From NCBI RefSeq assembly GCF_900109175.1, contig NZ_FNZE01000004.1:62001-126000 (forward strand): 64,000 nt of DNA, read 5' to 3'. Origin of the DNA: Pseudomonas linyingensis (GTDB lineage: Bacteria > Pseudomonadota > Gammaproteobacteria > Pseudomonadales > Pseudomonadaceae). The notes under the pieces are model-generated. The model was given only the letters and a program-made list of their open reading frames with translations. It searched no databases and was not told the origin of the DNA. Position numbers and translations under genes: made by a program. This document shows positions 23,098 to 36,925 of the stretch, piece by piece. Positions within the stretch are counted from its first letter, which is position 1; each line of letters starts with the position of its first letter.

Positions 23098-25821
23098 ATG
23101 GCCACTATCCACGTAGACGGCAAGTCGTTCGAAGTCGATGGCGCAGACAACCTGTTGCAGGCCTGTCTGTCCCTCGGCCTCGACATTCCCTACTTCTGCT
23201 GGCACCCGGCGCTGGGCAGCGTCGGCGCCTGCCGCCAGTGTGCGGTGAAGCAGTACAACGACGAGAACGACACCCGCGGGCGCATCGTCATGTCCTGCAT
23301 GACGCCCGCCACCGACAAGTCCTGGATCTCCATCGACGACGAGGAAGCCAGGCGCTTTCGCGAAAGCGTCGTCGAATGGCTGATGACCAACCATCCGCAC
23401 GACTGCCCGGTGTGCGAGGAAGGCGGTCACTGCCACCTGCAGGACATGACGGTGATGACCGGCCACAACAAGCGCCGCTACCGCTTCACCAAGCGTACCC
23501 ACCAGAACCAGGATCTCGGCCCGTTCATCGCCCACGAGATGAACCGCTGCATCGCCTGCTACCGCTGCGTGCGCTACTACAAGGACTACGCCGGCGGCGA
23601 AGATCTGGGCGTCTACGGTGCCCACGACAACGTCTACTTCGGCCGCGTCGAGGATGGCGTGCTGGAGAGCGAGTTCTCCGGCAACCTGGTCGAGGTCTGC
23701 CCGACCGGCGTGTTCACCGACAAGACCCACTCCGAGCGCTACAACCGCAAGTGGGACATGCAGTTCGCCCCGAGCATCTGCCAGCAGTGCAGCGTCGGCT
23801 GCAACACCAGCCCCGGCGAGCGCTACGGCGAGCTGCGGCGCATCGAGAACCGCTTCAACGGCTCGGTGAACCACTACTTCCTCTGCGACCGCGGCCGCTT
23901 CGGCTACGGCTACGTCAACCGCACCGACCGTCCGCGCCAGCCGCTGCTCGCCAATGGCCAGCAGGGCAGCGCCAAGCTCGGCATCGACGCCGCGCTGGAT
24001 AAGGCCGCCGAACTGCTCAAGGGTCGCCAGGTGATCGGCATCGGCTCGCCGCGCGCCAGCCTGGAAAGCAACTTCGCCCTGCGCGAACTGGTCGGCGCCG
24101 CGAACTTCTACAGCGGCATCGCCGCGAGCGAGCTGGAAAACCTGCGCCTGATCCGCCAGCTGCTGGACAACGGCCCGCTGCCGACCCCGTCGCTGCGCGA
24201 GCTGGAAGAGTTCGACGCGGTGTTCGTGCTCGGCGAGGACCTCACCCAGACCGCGCCGCGCATCGCCCTGGCCCTGCGCCAGGCGACCAAGGGCAAGGCC
24301 ACCGAGATCGCCGCCGCGGCGAAGATCCCCGAGTGGCACCAGCTGGCGGTGCAGAACGTCGCCCAGAAGGCGCTGAATCCGCTGTTCATCGCCAGCGTCA
24401 CCGCCACCCGCCTCGATGACGTCGCCGAGGAATGCGTGCACGCCGCCCCGGACGACCTGGCCCGCCTCGGCTGCGCCGTGGCCCACGCCATCGACCCGAG
24501 CGCCCCGGCAGTGGCCGGCCTCGACGCCGAAGCCGCCGCCCTCGCCGCGCGCATCGCCGCCGCCCTGCTGGCCGGCCAGCGTCCGCTGATCGTCGCCGGC
24601 GCCTCGCTGGGCTCCCAGGCACTGATCGAGGCGGCCGGCAACATCGCCAAGGCGCTGAAGAACCGCGAGAAGAATGCCGGCATCAGTCTGGTCGTCGCCG
24701 AAGCCAACAGCCTGGGCCTGGCCCTGCTGGGTGGCGAGTCGATGGACGCCGCGCTGGACGCCCTGATTTCCGGTCAGGCCGATGCCGTGCTGGTGCTGGA
24801 GAACGATCTCTACCGCCGCGCCGCCGCCGACAAGGTGGACGCCGCACTGGCGAAGGCCAAGGTGCTGATCGTCGCCGATCACCAGCACACCGCCACCAGC
24901 GCCCGCGCCGATCTGGTGCTGCCGGCCGCCAGCTTCGCCGAAGGCGACGGCACCCTGGTCAGCCAGGAAGGCCGCGCCCAGCGCTTCTTCCAGGTGTTCG
25001 AGCCGAGCTACTACGACGCCGAGATCCTGGTGCGCGAGGGCTGGCGCTGGCTGCACGCGCTGCACAGCACCCTGCAGGGCCAGCAAGTCGACTGGACCCA
25101 GCTCGATCAGGTCACCGCCGCCTGCGCCGCCGTGCAGCCGGAGCTAGCCGGCATCGTCGACGCCGCGCCGACCGCCGCCTTCCGCATCAAGGGCCTCAAG
25201 CTGGCCCGCGAACCGCTGCGCTACAGCGGCCGCACCTCGATGCGCGCCAACCTCAGCGTGCACGAGCCGCGCCAGCCGCAGGACCCGGACAGCGCCTTCG
25301 CCTTCTCCATGGAAGGCTACTCCGGCAGCGTCGAAGACCGGCAGCAGATCCCCTTCGCCTGGTCGCCGGGCTGGAACTCGCCGCAAGCCTGGAACAAGTT
25401 CCAGGACGAGGTCGGCGGCCACCTGCGCGCCGGCGACCCGGGCGTGCGCCTGTTCGACGCCCCGGCCGATCGCCTCGACTGGTTCGCCGTGCCGGCCGCC
25501 ACGCTCGGCGCCGTCGGCCGCTGGCAGGTGGTCGCCCTGCACCACCTGTTCGGCAGCGACGAGACCTCGTCGCGCGCCGCGCCGCTGCAGAAACGCATCC
25601 AGGCCGCCTACGCAGCCCTCGGCAGCGACGCCGCCGCGCGCCTGAATCTCAAGGACGGCGCCCTGCTCAGCCTGAAGGTCGGCGGTCGCGAGCTGCGCCT
25701 GCCGCTCAAGGTGATCGACGAGCTGGCCGACGGCCTGCTCGGCCTGCCCGCCGGCTTCGACGGCATCCCGCCGCTGGTCGGCGACCTGTTCGCCGAAGCC
25801 CTGCAGGAGGTGGCGCAATGA
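23098..25821 (+). CDS. nuoG: NADH-quinone oxidoreductase subunit G
   Basis: A 907-residue subunit carrying several clusters. The N-terminal ferredoxin domain has C-x10-C-x2-C ([16 protein letters not shown]); next come the His-Cys [4Fe-4S] segment [18 protein letters not shown] and [19 protein letters not shown]; the extra CQQCSVGC motif starts the molybdopterin-oxidoreductase-like region. The last four bases overlap the nuoH ATG. Confidence 0.96.
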   Translation: MATIHVDGKSFEVDGADNLLQACLSLGLDIPYFCWHPALGSVGACRQCAVKQYNDENDTRGRIVMSCMTPATDKSWISIDDEEARRFRESVVEWLMTNHPHDCPVCEEGGHCHLQDMTVMTGHNKRRYRFTKRTHQNQDLGPFIAHEMNRCIACYRCVRYYKDYAGGEDLGVYGAHDNVYFGRVEDGVLESEFSGNLVEVCPTGVFTDKTHSERYNRKWDMQFAPSICQQCSVGCNTSPGERYGELRRIENRFNGSVNHYFLCDRGRFGYGYVNRTDRPRQPLLANGQQGSAKLGIDAALDKAAELLKGRQVIGIGSPRASLESNFALRELVGAANFYSGIAASELENLRLIRQLLDNGPLPTPSLRELEEFDAVFVLGEDLTQTAPRIALALRQATKGKATEIAAAAKIPEWHQLAVQNVAQKALNPLFIASVTATRLDDVAEECVHAAPDDLARLGCAVAHAIDPSAPAVAGLDAEAAALAARIAAALLAGQRPLIVAGASLGSQALIEAAGNIAKALKNREKNAGISLVVAEANSLGLALLGGESMDAALDALISGQADAVLVLENDLYRRAAADKVDAALAKAKVLIVADHQHTATSARADLVLPAASFAEGDGTLVSQEGRAQRFFQVFEPSYYDAEILVREGWRWLHALHSTLQGQQVDWTQLDQVTAACAAVQPELAGIVDAAPTAAFRIKGLKLAREPLRYSGRTSMRANLSVHEPRQPQDPDSAFAFSMEGYSGSVEDRQQIPFAWSPGWNSPQAWNKFQDEVGGHLRAGDPGVRLFDAPADRLDWFAVPAATLGAVGRWQVVALHHLFGSDETSSRAAPLQKRIQAAYAALGSDAAARLNLKDGALLSLKVGGRELRLPLKVIDELADGLLGLPAGFDGIPPLVGDLFAEALQEVAQ

Positions 25822-26807
25822 GCTGGTTCACACCGGAAGTGATCGCCGTGATCGTCGGCGTGCTCAAGGCCATCGTCATCCTCCTCGCCGTGGTGGTCTG
25901 CGGCGCCCTGCTCAGCTTCGTCGAGCGCCGCCTGCTCGCCCTCTGGCAGGACCGCTACGGTCCCAACCGGGTCGGCCCGTTCGGCATGTTCCAGATCGCC
26001 GCCGACATGCTGAAGATGTTCTTCAAGGAGGACTGGACGCCGCCGTTCGCCGACCGGCTGATCTTCACCCTGGCGCCGGTCGTGGCCATGAGTGCGCTGC
26101 TGATCGCCTTCGCGGTGATCCCGATCACCGAGACCTGGGGCGTCGCCGACCTCAACATCGGCCTGCTGTTCTTCTTCGCCATGGCCGGCCTGACCGTCTA
26201 CGCGGTGCTGTTCGCCGGCTGGTCGAGCAACAACAAGTTCGCCCTGCTCGGCGCCCTGCGCGCCTCGGCGCAGACGCTGTCCTACGAGGTGTTCCTCGGC
26301 CTGTCGCTGATGGGCATCGTCGCCCAGGTCGGCTCGTTCAACATGCGCGACATCGTCGACTACCAGGCGCAGAACCTGTGGTTCATCATTCCGCAGTTCC
26401 TCGGCTTCTGCACCTTCTTCATCGCCGGTGTGGCGGTGACCCACCGCCACCCGTTCGACCAGCCGGAGGCCGAGCAGGAGCTGGCCGACGGCTATCACAT
26501 CGAGTACGCGGGGATGAAGTGGGGCATGTTCTTCGTCGGCGAGTACATCGGCATCGTGCTGATCTCGGCGCTGCTGGTGACCCTGTTCTTCGGCGGCTGG
26601 CACGGCCCGTTCGGCATCCTGCCGCAGCTGTCGTTCGTCTGGTTCGCCCTGAAGACCTGCTTCTTCATCATGCTGTTCATCCTGCTGCGCGCCTCCATCC
26701 CGCGCCCGCGCTATGACCAGATGATGTCCTTCGGCTGGAAGTTCTGCCTGCCGCTGACCCTGCTCAACCTGCTGGTGACCGGCGCCCTGGTGCTGGCTGC
26801 CCAGTAA
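25818..26807 (+). CDS. nuoH: NADH-quinone oxidoreductase subunit H
   Basis: A 329-residue membrane subunit with eight or so helices that bridges the quinone site to the proton pumps. Signatures: [33 protein letters not shown] and [20 protein letters not shown]. It starts at the ATGA overlap with nuoG; the reading frame stays open far upstream across nuoG, but that extension is only a shadow. Confidence 0.96.
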   Translation: MSWFTPEVIAVIVGVLKAIVILLAVVVCGALLSFVERRLLALWQDRYGPNRVGPFGMFQIAADMLKMFFKEDWTPPFADRLIFTLAPVVAMSALLIAFAVIPITETWGVADLNIGLLFFFAMAGLTVYAVLFAGWSSNNKFALLGALRASAQTLSYEVFLGLSLMGIVAQVGSFNMRDIVDYQAQNLWFIIPQFLGFCTFFIAGVAVTHRHPFDQPEAEQELADGYHIEYAGMKWGMFFVGEYIGIVLISALLVTLFFGGWHGPFGILPQLSFVWFALKTCFFIMLFILLRASIPRPRYDQMMSFGWKFCLPLTLLNLLVTGALVLAAQ

Positions 26808-26819
26808 GGAGAAACACCC

Positions 26820-27368
26820 ATGTTCAAATACATCGGCGAGGTGCTGCACGGCACCTGGACCCAGCTGCGCAGCCTGGTGATGGTGTTCTCCCACGCCTTC
26901 CGCAAGCGCGACACCCTGCAGTACCCCGAGGAACCCGTATACCTGCCGCCGCGCTACCGCGGACGCATCGTACTGACCCGCGACCCCGACGGCGAGGAGC
27001 GCTGCGTGGCCTGCAACCTGTGCGCGGTGGCCTGCCCGGTCGGCTGCATTTCGCTGCAGAAGGCCGAGAAGGACGACGGCCGCTGGTATCCGGAGTTCTT
27101 CCGCATCAACTTCTCGCGCTGCATCTTCTGCGGCATGTGCGAGGAAGCCTGCCCGACCACCGCGATCCAGCTCACCCCGGACTTCGAGATGGCCGAGTAC
27201 AAGCGCCAGGACCTGGTCTACGAGAAGGAAGACCTGTTGATCTCGGGGCCGGGCAAGAACCCGGACTACAACTTCTACCGCGTCGCCGGCATGGCCATCG
27301 CCGGCAAGCCGAAAGGCGCCGCGCAGGACGAGGCCGAGCCGATCAACGTGAAAGGCCTGCTGCCTTAA
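26820..27368 (+). CDS. nuoI: NADH-quinone oxidoreductase subunit I
   Basis: A 182-residue subunit with two [4Fe-4S] clusters (N6a, N6b), shown by [15 protein letters not shown] and [12 protein letters not shown]. It relays electrons between NuoG and NuoB. It lies 12 bp after nuoH. Confidence 0.97.
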   Translation: MFKYIGEVLHGTWTQLRSLVMVFSHAFRKRDTLQYPEEPVYLPPRYRGRIVLTRDPDGEERCVACNLCAVACPVGCISLQKAEKDDGRWYPEFFRINFSRCIFCGMCEEACPTTAIQLTPDFEMAEYKRQDLVYEKEDLLISGPGKNPDYNFYRVAGMAIAGKPKGAAQDEAEPINVKGLLP

Positions 27369-27380
27369 AGGACGGAAAAA

Positions 27381-27890
27381 ATGGAATTCGCCTTCTATTT
27401 CGCCGCCGGAGTGGCCGTGGCAGCCACCCTGCGGGTGATCACCCACACCAACCCGGTGCATGCCCTGCTCTACCTGGTGGTCTCGCTGCTCGCCGTGTCG
27501 ATGACCTTCTTCGCCCTCGGCGCGCCCTTCGCCGGCGTGCTGGAGATCATTGTCTACGCCGGCGCCATCATGGTGCTGTTCGTGTTCGTGGTGATGATGC
27601 TCAACCTCGGCCCGGCCACCGCCGACCAGGAACGCCAGTGGCTGAAACCCGGCGTGTGGATCGGCCCCGGCCTGCTCTCGGGCGCGCTGCTGGCCCTGCT
27701 GCTGTACGTGCTGCTGGGCAACCCCGGCGACGCGGGCATCGGCCTGCAGACCGTCGACGCCAAGGCCGTCGGCACCCAGCTGTACGGTCCCTACCTGCTG
27801 GCGGTGGAGCTGGCCTCCATGCTGCTGCTGGCAGCGCTGGTCGCCGCCTACCACCTCGGCCGCCACGAAGCCAAGGAGCCCACCGCATGA
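27381..27890 (+). CDS. nuoJ: NADH-quinone oxidoreductase subunit J
   Basis: A 169-residue membrane subunit with five hydrophobic segments. The conserved helix 3 region [20 protein letters not shown] (with the pi-bulge Tyr/Gly) is present. The stop overlaps the nuoK start by four bases. Confidence 0.95.
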   Translation: MEFAFYFAAGVAVAATLRVITHTNPVHALLYLVVSLLAVSMTFFALGAPFAGVLEIIVYAGAIMVLFVFVVMMLNLGPATADQERQWLKPGVWIGPGLLSGALLALLLYVLLGNPGDAGIGLQTVDAKAVGTQLYGPYLLAVELASMLLLAALVAAYHLGRHEAKEPTA

Positions 27891-28195
27891 ATGCGATTCC
27901 CATGGAGCACGGCCTGGCTCTGGCCGCCGTGCTGTTCAGCCTCGGCCTGGTCGGCCTGATGGTGCGGCGCAACATCCTGTTCGTGCTGATGAGCCTGGAA
28001 GTGATGATGAACGCCTGCGCGCTGGCCTTCGTGGTCGCCGGCAGCCGCTGGATCCAGGCTGACGGCCAGATCCTGTTCATTCTGGTGATCACCCTGGCCG
28101 CCGCCGAGGCCAGTATCGGCCTGGCGATCCTGCTGCAGCTGTATCGCCGCTTCAATACCCTCGATATCGACGCTGCCAGCGAGATGCGCGGATGA
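27887..28195 (+). CDS. nuoK: NADH-quinone oxidoreductase subunit K
   Basis: A 102-residue membrane subunit with three helices. It shows the conserved Glu residues of the proton path: [17 protein letters not shown] and [13 protein letters not shown]. It overlaps both nuoJ (ATGA) and nuoL (ATGA), so three subunits are translationally chained. Confidence 0.96.
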   Translation: MNAIPMEHGLALAAVLFSLGLVGLMVRRNILFVLMSLEVMMNACALAFVVAGSRWIQADGQILFILVITLAAAEASIGLAILLQLYRRFNTLDIDAASEMRG

Positions 28196-30042
28196 ACCTA
28201 CTATTTCTCACCTGTCTGTTTCCGCTGCTCGGCTGGCTGCTGCTGGCCTTCTCCCGCGGCCGTCTGTCCGAGAACCTGGCCGCGCTGATCGGCGTCGGCT
28301 CGGTGGGCCTGTCGGCGCTGACCGCCGCCTGGATCATCTGGCAGTTCAACGTCGCGCCGCCGGAGGGCGGCGTGTACACCCAGCTGCTGTGGCAGTGGAT
28401 GAACGTCGCCGGCTTCGCGCCGAGCTTCACCCTGTATCTGGACGGCCTGTCGCTGACCATGCTCGGCGTGGTCACCGGCGTGGGCTTTCTGATCCACCTG
28501 TTCGCCAGCTGGTACATGCGCGGCGAGGAGGGCTACTCGCGCTTCTTCGCCTACACCAACCTGTTCATCGCCAGCATGCTGTTCCTGGTGCTGGGCGACA
28601 ACCTGCTGTTCCTCTACTTCGGTTGGGAAGGCGTGGGTCTGTGCTCGTACCTGCTGATCGGCTTCTACTTCAAGCACGTGCCCAACGGCAACGCCGCGCT
28701 CAAGGCCTTCATCGTCACCCGCATCGGCGACGTATTCATGGCCATCGGCCTGTTCATCCTGCTGCTGAATCTGGGCACGCTGAACATCCAGGAGCTGCTG
28801 GTGCTGGCGCCGCAGAAGTACGTCGCCGGCGACACCTGGCTGTGGCTGGCCACCCTGATGCTGCTCGGTGGCGCGGTCGGCAAGTCCGCCCAGCTGCCGC
28901 TGCAGACCTGGCTGGCCGACGCCATGGCCGGCCCGACCCCGGTCTCGGCGCTGATCCACGCGGCGACCATGGTCACCGCCGGCGTGTACCTGATCGCCCG
29001 CACCCACGGCCTGTTCCTGCTGACCCCGGAAATCCTCGAGCTGGTCGGCATCGTCGGCGGCGTGACCCTGGTGCTGGCCGGCTTCGCCGCGCTGGTGCAG
29101 ACCGACATCAAGCGCATCCTCGCCTACTCGACCATGAGCCAGATCGGCTACATGTTCCTCGCCCTCGGCGTGGGCGCCTGGGACGCGGCGATCTTCCACC
29201 TGATGACCCATGCCTTCTTCAAGGCCCTGCTGTTCCTCGCCTCCGGCAGCGTGATCCACGCCTGCCACCACGAGCAGAACATCTTCAGGATGGGCGGCCT
29301 GTGGAAGAAGCTGCCGCTGGCCTACGCCAGCTTCATCGTCGGCGGCGCGGCGCTGGCCGCCCTGCCGCTGATCACCGCCGGCTTCTACTCCAAGGACGAG
29401 ATCCTCTGGGAAGCCTTTGCCAGCGGTCACAGCGGCCTGCTCTACGCCGGCCTGGCGGGTGCCTTCCTGACCTCGATCTACACCTTCCGGCTGATCTTCA
29501 TCGCCTTCCACGGCGAGGCGAAGACTGCGGCGCATGCCGGCCACGGCCTCGCCCACAACCTGCCGCTGGGCGTGCTGATCGTGCTGTCCACCGTGGTCGG
29601 CGCACTGATCACCCCGCCGCTGGCCGGTGTGCTGCCGGAAAGCGTCGGCCATGCCGGCGGCGATGCCAAGCACAGCCTGGAGCTGGCCTCCGGGGTCATC
29701 GCCATCGCCGGCATCGTACTGGCCGCGCTGCTGTTCCTCGGCCAGCGCCGCTTCGCAACCGCGGTGGCGCAGAGCGCGCCGGGGCGTTTCCTGTCGGCCT
29801 GGTGGTTCGCCGCCTGGGGCTTCGACTGGCTGTACGACAAGCTGTTCGTGCGCCCCTACCTGCTGATCTGCCGCCTGCTCGGCCACGACCCCATCGACAT
29901 CAGTATCGGCCTGCTGCCGCTGCTCGCCCGCGGCGGCCATCTCGCCCTGCGCCAGAGCCAGACCGGCAACCTGCGCTGGTACGCCACCTCCATCGTCGGC
30001 GGGGCCGTGCTCGTGCTCGCCACCCTCCTGCTTCTGAATTAA
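28192..30042 (+). CDS. nuoL: NADH-quinone oxidoreductase subunit L
   Basis: A 616-residue antiporter-like proton-pumping subunit. Typical motifs are [20 protein letters not shown] (with the key Glu), the broken-helix Lys region [20 protein letters not shown] and [13 protein letters not shown]. The long C-terminal amphipathic helix region that spans the membrane arm occupies roughly the last 100 residues. Confidence 0.97.
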   Translation: MNLLFLTCLFPLLGWLLLAFSRGRLSENLAALIGVGSVGLSALTAAWIIWQFNVAPPEGGVYTQLLWQWMNVAGFAPSFTLYLDGLSLTMLGVVTGVGFLIHLFASWYMRGEEGYSRFFAYTNLFIASMLFLVLGDNLLFLYFGWEGVGLCSYLLIGFYFKHVPNGNAALKAFIVTRIGDVFMAIGLFILLLNLGTLNIQELLVLAPQKYVAGDTWLWLATLMLLGGAVGKSAQLPLQTWLADAMAGPTPVSALIHAATMVTAGVYLIARTHGLFLLTPEILELVGIVGGVTLVLAGFAALVQTDIKRILAYSTMSQIGYMFLALGVGAWDAAIFHLMTHAFFKALLFLASGSVIHACHHEQNIFRMGGLWKKLPLAYASFIVGGAALAALPLITAGFYSKDEILWEAFASGHSGLLYAGLAGAFLTSIYTFRLIFIAFHGEAKTAAHAGHGLAHNLPLGVLIVLSTVVGALITPPLAGVLPESVGHAGGDAKHSLELASGVIAIAGIVLAALLFLGQRRFATAVAQSAPGRFLSAWWFAAWGFDWLYDKLFVRPYLLICRLLGHDPIDISIGLLPLLARGGHLALRQSQTGNLRWYATSIVGGAVLVLATLLLLN

Positions 30043-30057
30043 GGAAAACGGCCCGTC

Positions 30058-31587
30058 ATGATTCTGCCCTGGCTAATCCTGATTCCCTTCATCGGCGGCC
30101 TGCTCTGCTGGCAGGGCGAGCGCTTCGGCGCCGTCCTGACCCGCTGGATCGCCCTGCTGAGCATGACCCTGCTGCTCGGCCTCGGCCTGTGGCTGTGGGG
30201 CTCCGCCGACTTCAGCCTGGCGCCCGCGCCGGGCGCCGCACCGGCCTGGGCCTACGAGTTCCAGACCCCGTGGATCGCGCGCTTCGGCATCAGCATCCAT
30301 CTGGCCCTGGACGGCCTGTCGGTGCTGATGGTGGTGCTCACCGGCCTGCTCGGCGTGCTCTCGGTGGTCTGCTCGTGGAACGAGATCCAGAAGCGCGTCG
30401 GCTTCTTCCACCTCAACCTGCTGTGGATCCTCAGTGGCGTGGTCGGCGTGTTCCTCGCCGTCGACCTGTTCCTGTTCTTCTTCTTCTGGGAAGTGATGCT
30501 GGTGCCGATGTACTTCCTCATCGCGCTCTGGGGTCACAGCGGCAGCACCGGCAAGAGCCGCATCAACGCGGCCACCAAGTTCTTCATCTACACCCAGGCC
30601 AGCGGCCTGATCATGCTGGTGGCGATCCTCGCCCTGGTGTTCGTCCACTTCGAACAGAGCGGCGTGCTGACCTTCAACTACGCCGACCTGCTGCAGACCG
30701 AACTGGCGCCGGGCACCGAGTACCTGCTGATGCTCGGCTTCTTCATCGCCTTCGCGGTGAAGTTCCCGGTGGTGCCGGTGCACTCCTGGCTGCCGGACGC
30801 CCACGCCCAAGCGCCGACCGCCGGCTCCGTGGACCTGGCCGGCATCCTGCTGAAGACCGCCGCGTACGGCATGATTCGCTTCTGCCTGCCGCTGTTCCCC
30901 AACGCCTCGGCGGAGTTCGCGCCGATCGCCATGGGCCTCGGCGTGTTCGCCATCGTCTACGGCGCCCTGGCGGCCTTCGCGCAGACCGACATCAAGCGCC
31001 TGATCGCCTACTCCAGCGTGTCGCACATGGGCTTCATCCTGATCGCCATCTACTCCGGCAGCCTGCTGGCGCTGCAGGGCGCGGTGGTGCAGATGCTCGC
31101 CCACGGCCTGTCCGCCGCCGCGCTGTTCATCCTCAGCGGCCAGCTCTACGAGCGCCTGCACACCCGTGACTTCCGTGCCATGGGCGGCCTGTGGGGGCGC
31201 ATGCCGTGGCTGCCGGCGATCAGCCTGTTCTTCGCCGCCGCGGCGCTGGGCCTGCCCGGCACCGGCAACTTCGTCGGCGAGATCCTCGTCCTGCTCGGCA
31301 CCTTCCAGAGCCAGCCGTGGATCGCCGTGCTGGCCACCAGCGGCCTGGTGCTGGGCTCGGTGTACGCCCTGTGCATGATCCACCGCGCCTACTTCGGCCC
31401 GGCCAAGGCCGACAGCGCCCTGACCGGCCTGGACTCCCGCGAGCTGGCCATGGTGCTGGGCTTGGCGGTGCTGCTAATCCTGCTCGGCGTCTATCCGCAG
31501 CCGGTGCTCGACACCTCGGCCGCCAGCATGCAGGGCGTGCAGCAATGGCTGGGCGCTGCCCTCTCCCAACTTGAATCGGCCCGGTAA
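30058..31587 (+). CDS. nuoM: NADH-quinone oxidoreductase subunit M
   Basis: A 509-residue antiporter-like subunit. The conserved Glu lies in [16 protein letters not shown] and the Lys in [20 protein letters not shown]; the region [16 protein letters not shown] is family-typical. It begins 15 bp after nuoL. Confidence 0.97.
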   Translation: MILPWLILIPFIGGLLCWQGERFGAVLTRWIALLSMTLLLGLGLWLWGSADFSLAPAPGAAPAWAYEFQTPWIARFGISIHLALDGLSVLMVVLTGLLGVLSVVCSWNEIQKRVGFFHLNLLWILSGVVGVFLAVDLFLFFFFWEVMLVPMYFLIALWGHSGSTGKSRINAATKFFIYTQASGLIMLVAILALVFVHFEQSGVLTFNYADLLQTELAPGTEYLLMLGFFIAFAVKFPVVPVHSWLPDAHAQAPTAGSVDLAGILLKTAAYGMIRFCLPLFPNASAEFAPIAMGLGVFAIVYGALAAFAQTDIKRLIAYSSVSHMGFILIAIYSGSLLALQGAVVQMLAHGLSAAALFILSGQLYERLHTRDFRAMGGLWGRMPWLPAISLFFAAAALGLPGTGNFVGEILVLLGTFQSQPWIAVLATSGLVLGSVYALCMIHRAYFGPAKADSALTGLDSRELAMVLGLAVLLILLGVYPQPVLDTSAASMQGVQQWLGAALSQLESAR

Positions 31588-31595
31588 GTAGCGCT

Positions 31596-33053
31596 ATGGA
31601 ATTCACCACTCAACACCTGACCGCCCTGCTGCCGCTGCTGGTCACCGGCGCCACCGCGGTGGTCGTCATGCTGGCGATCGCCTGGAAGCGCCACCACGGG
31701 CAGACCTTCCTGCTCTCGGTGCTCGGCCTCAATCTGGCCCTGCTGGCGATCATCCCGGCCCTCGGCGTGACGCCGCTGGAAGTCACCCCGCTGCTGCGCA
31801 TCGACAGCTTCGCCGCCTACTACAGCGCGCTGATCATCGCCGCGACCCTGGCCTGCCTGACCCTGACCCACGCCTATCTGGGCGGCGCGTCGGGCAAGGG
31901 CTATCCGGGCAACCGCGAGGAGCTGTACCTGCTGATGCTGCTGGCCTGTGCCGGCGGCATCGTGCTGGTCAGCGCCCAGCACCTGGCCGGCCTGTTCATC
32001 GGCCTGGAACTGCTGTCGGTGCCGACCTACGGACTGATCGCCTACGCCTTCTTCAACCGCCGCTCGCTGGAAGCCGGCATCAAGTACATGGTGCTCTCCG
32101 CCGCAGGCAGCGCCTTCCTGTTGTTCGGCATGGCCCTGCTGTACGCCGAGTCCGGCAGCCTGAGCTTCGCCGCCATCGGCGCCTCGCTGGCCGCCGGCGC
32201 GCCGGCCCAGCTGGTGCAGATCGGCGTCGGCATGATGCTGGTCGGCCTGGCCTTCAAGCTGTCGCTGGTGCCCTTCCACCTGTGGACCCCTGACGTCTAC
32301 GAAGGCGCCCCGGCGCCGGTGGCGGCGTTCCTTGCCACCGCCAGCAAGGTCGCCGTGTTCGCCGTGCTGCTGCGCCTGTACCAGATCTCGCCGGCCTTCG
32401 CCGACGGCTGGCCGGGGCATCTGCTGAGCCTGCTGGCGGTCGCCTCGATCCTGGTCGGCAACCTGCTGGCGCTGCTGCAGAACAACCTCAAGCGCCTGCT
32501 CGGCTACTCGTCGATCGCCCACTTCGGCTACCTGCTGATTGCGCTGATCGCCAGCAAGGGCATCGCCAGCGAGGCCATCGGCGTCTACCTGTTCACCTAC
32601 GTGCTGACCAGCCTGGGCGCCTTCGGGGTGATCACCCTGATGTCGACGCCCTACCAGGGCCGCGACTGCGACGCGCTGTTCGAGTATCGCGGCCTGTTCT
32701 GGCGCCGTCCGTACCTGACCGCGGTGCTGGCCACCATGATGCTGTCGCTGGCCGGCATTCCGCTGACCGCCGGCTTCATCGGCAAGTTCTACGTGGTCGC
32801 CGCCGGCGTCGAAAGCCAGCAGTGGTGGCTGCTCGGCGCACTGATCCTCGGCAGCGCCATCGCGGTGTTCTACTACCTGCGGGTGATGGTCACCCTGTTC
32901 CTCGTCGAACCCAGCCTGCAGCGCCGCGACGCGCCGCTGCACTGGGCCCAGCGTGCCGGCGGCATCATGCTGCTGGTGGTGGCCGGCCTGACCCTGCTGC
33001 TCGGCGTGTATCCGCAGCCGCTGCTGGCGGTGGCGCAGAACGTCGGCTTCTGA
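31596..33053 (+). CDS. nuoN: NADH-quinone oxidoreductase subunit N
   Basis: A 485-residue antiporter-like subunit ending the operon. Signatures: [38 protein letters not shown] and [19 protein letters not shown]. It lies 8 bp after nuoM and is followed by a strong terminator. Confidence 0.97.
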   Translation: MEFTTQHLTALLPLLVTGATAVVVMLAIAWKRHHGQTFLLSVLGLNLALLAIIPALGVTPLEVTPLLRIDSFAAYYSALIIAATLACLTLTHAYLGGASGKGYPGNREELYLLMLLACAGGIVLVSAQHLAGLFIGLELLSVPTYGLIAYAFFNRRSLEAGIKYMVLSAAGSAFLLFGMALLYAESGSLSFAAIGASLAAGAPAQLVQIGVGMMLVGLAFKLSLVPFHLWTPDVYEGAPAPVAAFLATASKVAVFAVLLRLYQISPAFADGWPGHLLSLLAVASILVGNLLALLQNNLKRLLGYSSIAHFGYLLIALIASKGIASEAIGVYLFTYVLTSLGAFGVITLMSTPYQGRDCDALFEYRGLFWRRPYLTAVLATMMLSLAGIPLTAGFIGKFYVVAAGVESQQWWLLGALILGSAIAVFYYLRVMVTLFLVEPSLQRRDAPLHWAQRAGGIMLLVVAGLTLLLGVYPQPLLAVAQNVGF

Positions 33054-33071
33054 GGCATAACTCAGGCAAAC

Positions 33072-33105
33072 AAAAAGCCGGTCGGGGCAACCCGACCGGC
33101 TTTTT
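33072..33105 (+). terminator. Terminator of the nuo operon
   Basis: A 15-bp stem AAAAAGCCGGTCGGG / CCCGACCGGCTTTTT around a GCAA tetraloop, with T and A runs on the two sides, so it may also serve creA. Confidence 0.9.
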
Positions 33106-33170
33106 GTTCTGCTGTCTCTGTAGCGCGTGTTATGCCGCTACGCGGCTAACCTACCCTGCGGCTCTCGCAG

Positions 33171-33641
33171 TCAGTTCGCTGCCTGCGGCCAGGCCAGGAT
33201 CGGAATGGCGGTGACCGAGTTCTGCGGGCTGCCTTCGATGATGCGGTCGCTGTAGACCATGTACACCAGCGTGTTGCGCTTCTGGTCGAAGAACCGCACC
33301 ACCTGCATGCTCTTGAACACCAGCGAGGTGCGTTCCTTGAACACCTCCTCGCCGTCTTCCAGCTGCTCGCGGAAGCGGATCGGGCCGACCTGGCGGCAGG
33401 CGATCGACGCCTCGGCGCGGTCCTCGGCCAGGCCCAGGCCGCCCTTGATGCCGCCGGTCTTGGCCCGTGACAAGTAGCAGGTCACCCCGTCTACCTTGGG
33501 ATCGTCGAACGCCTCGACGACGATCTTGTGGTTGGGGCCGAGCAGCTTGAACACGGTGGACACTTCGCCGATGGTCTCGGCCTGGGCAGCGCCGGCGACC
33601 AGCGCCAGGGCGGCAGCCAGCGGCTTGAGCAGCTTGCGCAT
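33171..33641 (-). CDS. creA: CreA family periplasmic protein
   Basis: A 156-residue protein with a cleavable signal ([21 protein letters not shown]) and a CreA domain ([50 protein letters not shown]). Its function is unknown; the name comes from the E. coli cre region but it is not part of the CreBC system. Three ATGs lie close together at 33653, 33647 and 33641; the last has GAGG at the best distance, while the first would overlap the proB stop. Confidence 0.88.
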   Translation of the reverse strand: MRKLLKPLAAALALVAGAAQAETIGEVSTVFKLLGPNHKIVVEAFDDPKVDGVTCYLSRAKTGGIKGGLGLAEDRAEASIACRQVGPIRFREQLEDGEEVFKERTSLVFKSMQVVRFFDQKRNTLVYMVYSDRIIEGSPQNSVTAIPILAWPQAAN

Positions 33642-33649
33642 GGTCATCC

Positions 33650-34768
33650 TCATACCAGTACCAGGTTGTCGCGGTGCACCAGCTCCGGCTCGTCGATGTA
33701 GCCGAGCTCCTGCTCGATAGCTTCGGTACTCAGGCCGATGATCCGCTGGGCATCGGCGGCGCTGTAGTTGACCAGGCCGCGAGCCACCTCGCGGCCGTCC
33801 GGGCCGAGGCAGACCACCATCTCGCCTCGGCGGAAGTTGCCGTCCACCGCGGTGACGCCGACCGGCAGCAGGCTCTTGCGCTGCTCGAGCAGGGCGCGCA
33901 CGGCGCCGGCATCCAGCTCCAGGCTGCCGCGGGTCTGCAGGTGGCCGGCCAGCCACTGCTTGCGCGCGGCATGCCGGCCGCGCTCGGGGGTCAGCAGGGT
34001 GCCGAGGCGCTCGCCGCCCTTGAGGCGATCGAGCACGCGCTCGATGCGCCCGCCAATGATGATGGTGTTGGCCCCGGAACGGGCGGCCAGACGCGCCGCG
34101 CGCAGCTTGGTCTGCATGCCGCCGCGGCCCAGCGCGCCGCCGGTGCCGCCGGCCACGGCGTCGAGCGCCGGATCGTCGGCACGCGCTTCGAAGATCAGCT
34201 GGGCATCGGGATTGTGCCGCGGGTCGGCGTCGAACATGCCGTCGCGGTCGGTGAGGATCACCAGCAGGTCGGCTTCCACCAGGTTGGCCACCAGCGCGGC
34301 CAGGGTGTCGTTGTCGCCGAAGCGGATCTCGTCGGTGACCACCGTGTCGTTCTCGTTGATCACCGGAATCACGCCGAGATCGACCAGGGTACGCAGGGTG
34401 CTACGGGCATTGAGGTAACGCTTGCGGTCGGAGAGATCGTCGTGGGTCAGCAGCACCTGGGCGGTCTGCAGCTGGTGCTCGGCGAAGCTCGACTCCCAAG
34501 CCTGGATCAGGCCCATCTGGCCCACCGCGGCAGCGGCCTGCAGCTGGTGAATTGTACTCGGCCGGGCATTCCAGCCCAGCCGGCTCATCCCTGCCGCCAC
34601 CGCCCCGGAGGACACCAGCACCAGCTCCACGCCGGCCCGGCGCAGCGCCACCATCTGTTCGACCCACACCGCCATGGCGTCGCGGTCGAGGCCACGGCCG
34701 TCGGCGGTCAGCAGCGCACTGCCAATCTTCACCACCCAGCGACGGGCCTTGCTCACCTTCTCACGCAT
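33650..34768 (-). CDS. proB: Glutamate 5-kinase
   Basis: A 372-residue amino-acid kinase for the first step of proline synthesis. The kinase domain (about residues 1-255) shows [21 protein letters not shown] and [19 protein letters not shown]; a C-terminal PUA domain (about 275-360) carries [20 protein letters not shown] start at [11 protein letters not shown]; an in-frame TTG three codons earlier is not needed. It is in the obgE-proB-creA run. Confidence 0.96.
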   Translation of the reverse strand: MREKVSKARRWVVKIGSALLTADGRGLDRDAMAVWVEQMVALRRAGVELVLVSSGAVAAGMSRLGWNARPSTIHQLQAAAAVGQMGLIQAWESSFAEHQLQTAQVLLTHDDLSDRKRYLNARSTLRTLVDLGVIPVINENDTVVTDEIRFGDNDTLAALVANLVEADLLVILTDRDGMFDADPRHNPDAQLIFEARADDPALDAVAGGTGGALGRGGMQTKLRAARLAARSGANTIIIGGRIERVLDRLKGGERLGTLLTPERGRHAARKQWLAGHLQTRGSLELDAGAVRALLEQRKSLLPVGVTAVDGNFRRGEMVVCLGPDGREVARGLVNYSAADAQRIIGLSTEAIEQELGYIDEPELVHRDNLVLV

Positions 34769-34831
34769 GTTCTGCAACCTTGCAATCAGGCTTGATCCGG
34801 GGCCGCCGGGCGGCCCCGCCTCACACGGACG

Positions 34832-36130
<1,299 letters not shown>

Positions 36131-36148
36131 CTTTCAGCAAGCACGTGA

Positions 36149-36406
36149 TCAGTTGGCCACGATGCTCACGTATTTGCGACCGAAGGCACCCTTGGTCTCG
36201 AACTTCACCACGCCGTTCACCTTGGCGAACAGGGTGTGGTCCTTGCCCATGCCGACGCCGACACCGGCGTGGAACTTGGTGCCGCGCTGACGCACGAGGA
36301 TGTTGCCGGCTACTGCAGCCTGGCTGCCGTACATCTTCACGCCAAGGCGTTTAGCTTCTGAGTCGCGGCCGTTGCGGGTAGAACCGCCAGCTTTTTTGTG
36401 TGCCAT
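36149..36406 (-). CDS. rpmA: 50S ribosomal protein L27
   Basis: An 85-residue ribosomal protein with the usual N-terminus [20 protein letters not shown], whose tip reaches the peptidyl-transferase centre, and the barrel segment [20 protein letters not shown]. There is no N-terminal cleavage extension of the Firmicutes kind. It follows rplU by 25 bp. Confidence 0.98.
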   Translation of the reverse strand: MAHKKAGGSTRNGRDSEAKRLGVKMYGSQAAVAGNILVRQRGTKFHAGVGVGMGKDHTLFAKVNGVVKFETKGAFGRKYVSIVAN

Positions 36407-36431
36407 GAGTCAATATCTCCAGAAAAAGGGA

Positions 36432-36743
36432 TCAGGCCTGAATGCCGGTGATCTTGATTTCAGTGAACCACTGACGGTGGCCCTGACGCTTCATGTGGTG
36501 CTTGCGGCGACGGAACTTGATGATGGTCACCTTGTCGTGACGGCCTTGGGCGATCACTTCGGCGGTGACTTTGGCACCAGCCACAACCGGCGCGCCGATC
36601 TGCACGTCATCGCCATTGGCGACCAGCAGAACCTTGTCGAAAGCAACGCTTTCGCCGGTGGCTACGTCGAGCTTTTCAATCTTGAGGTATTCGCCTTCAG
36701 CGACTTTGTACTGCTTGCCGCCGGTAACAATTACTGCGTACAT
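36432..36743 (-). CDS. rplU: 50S ribosomal protein L21
   Basis: A 103-residue ribosomal protein with the typical [25 protein letters not shown] start and the C-terminal [23 protein letters not shown] motif. It heads the rplU-rpmA pair and has a promoter at 36879-36907, which leaves a leader of about 130 bases. Confidence 0.98.
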   Translation of the reverse strand: MYAVIVTGGKQYKVAEGEYLKIEKLDVATGESVAFDKVLLVANGDDVQIGAPVVAGAKVTAEVIAQGRHDKVTIIKFRRRKHHMKRQGHRQWFTEIKITGIQA

Positions 36744-36878
36744 GGAATGTCTCCGTTAGACCTGCTCACCTGGCGCTTTAGTGAAGGAGTTATTGGCCAG
36801 CATGGCTGCATGACGCTGGAACAAGGTCGTCGATGCAATTGCGTAAGGCAGGGAGTGCCAGGGAAGTTCGGGCCGAGG

Positions 36879-36907
36879 ATTGTACGCAAAGCCGCGCGAG
36901 CAGGCAA
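36879..36907 (-). promoter_or_regulatory. Probable sigma-70 promoter of rplU-rpmA
   Basis: On the minus strand TTGCCT and TACAAT are 17 bases apart (4 of 6 and 5 of 6 matches). Confidence 0.6.
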
Positions 36908-36925
36908 GTGCGCCCCCGGCTCGCC

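Noticed and set aside
24432-26807. 791-codon frame ending as NuoH
   Set aside because: The first 460 codons are Arg/Pro-rich out-of-frame reading of nuoG; the true NuoH start is the ATGA overlap at 25818.
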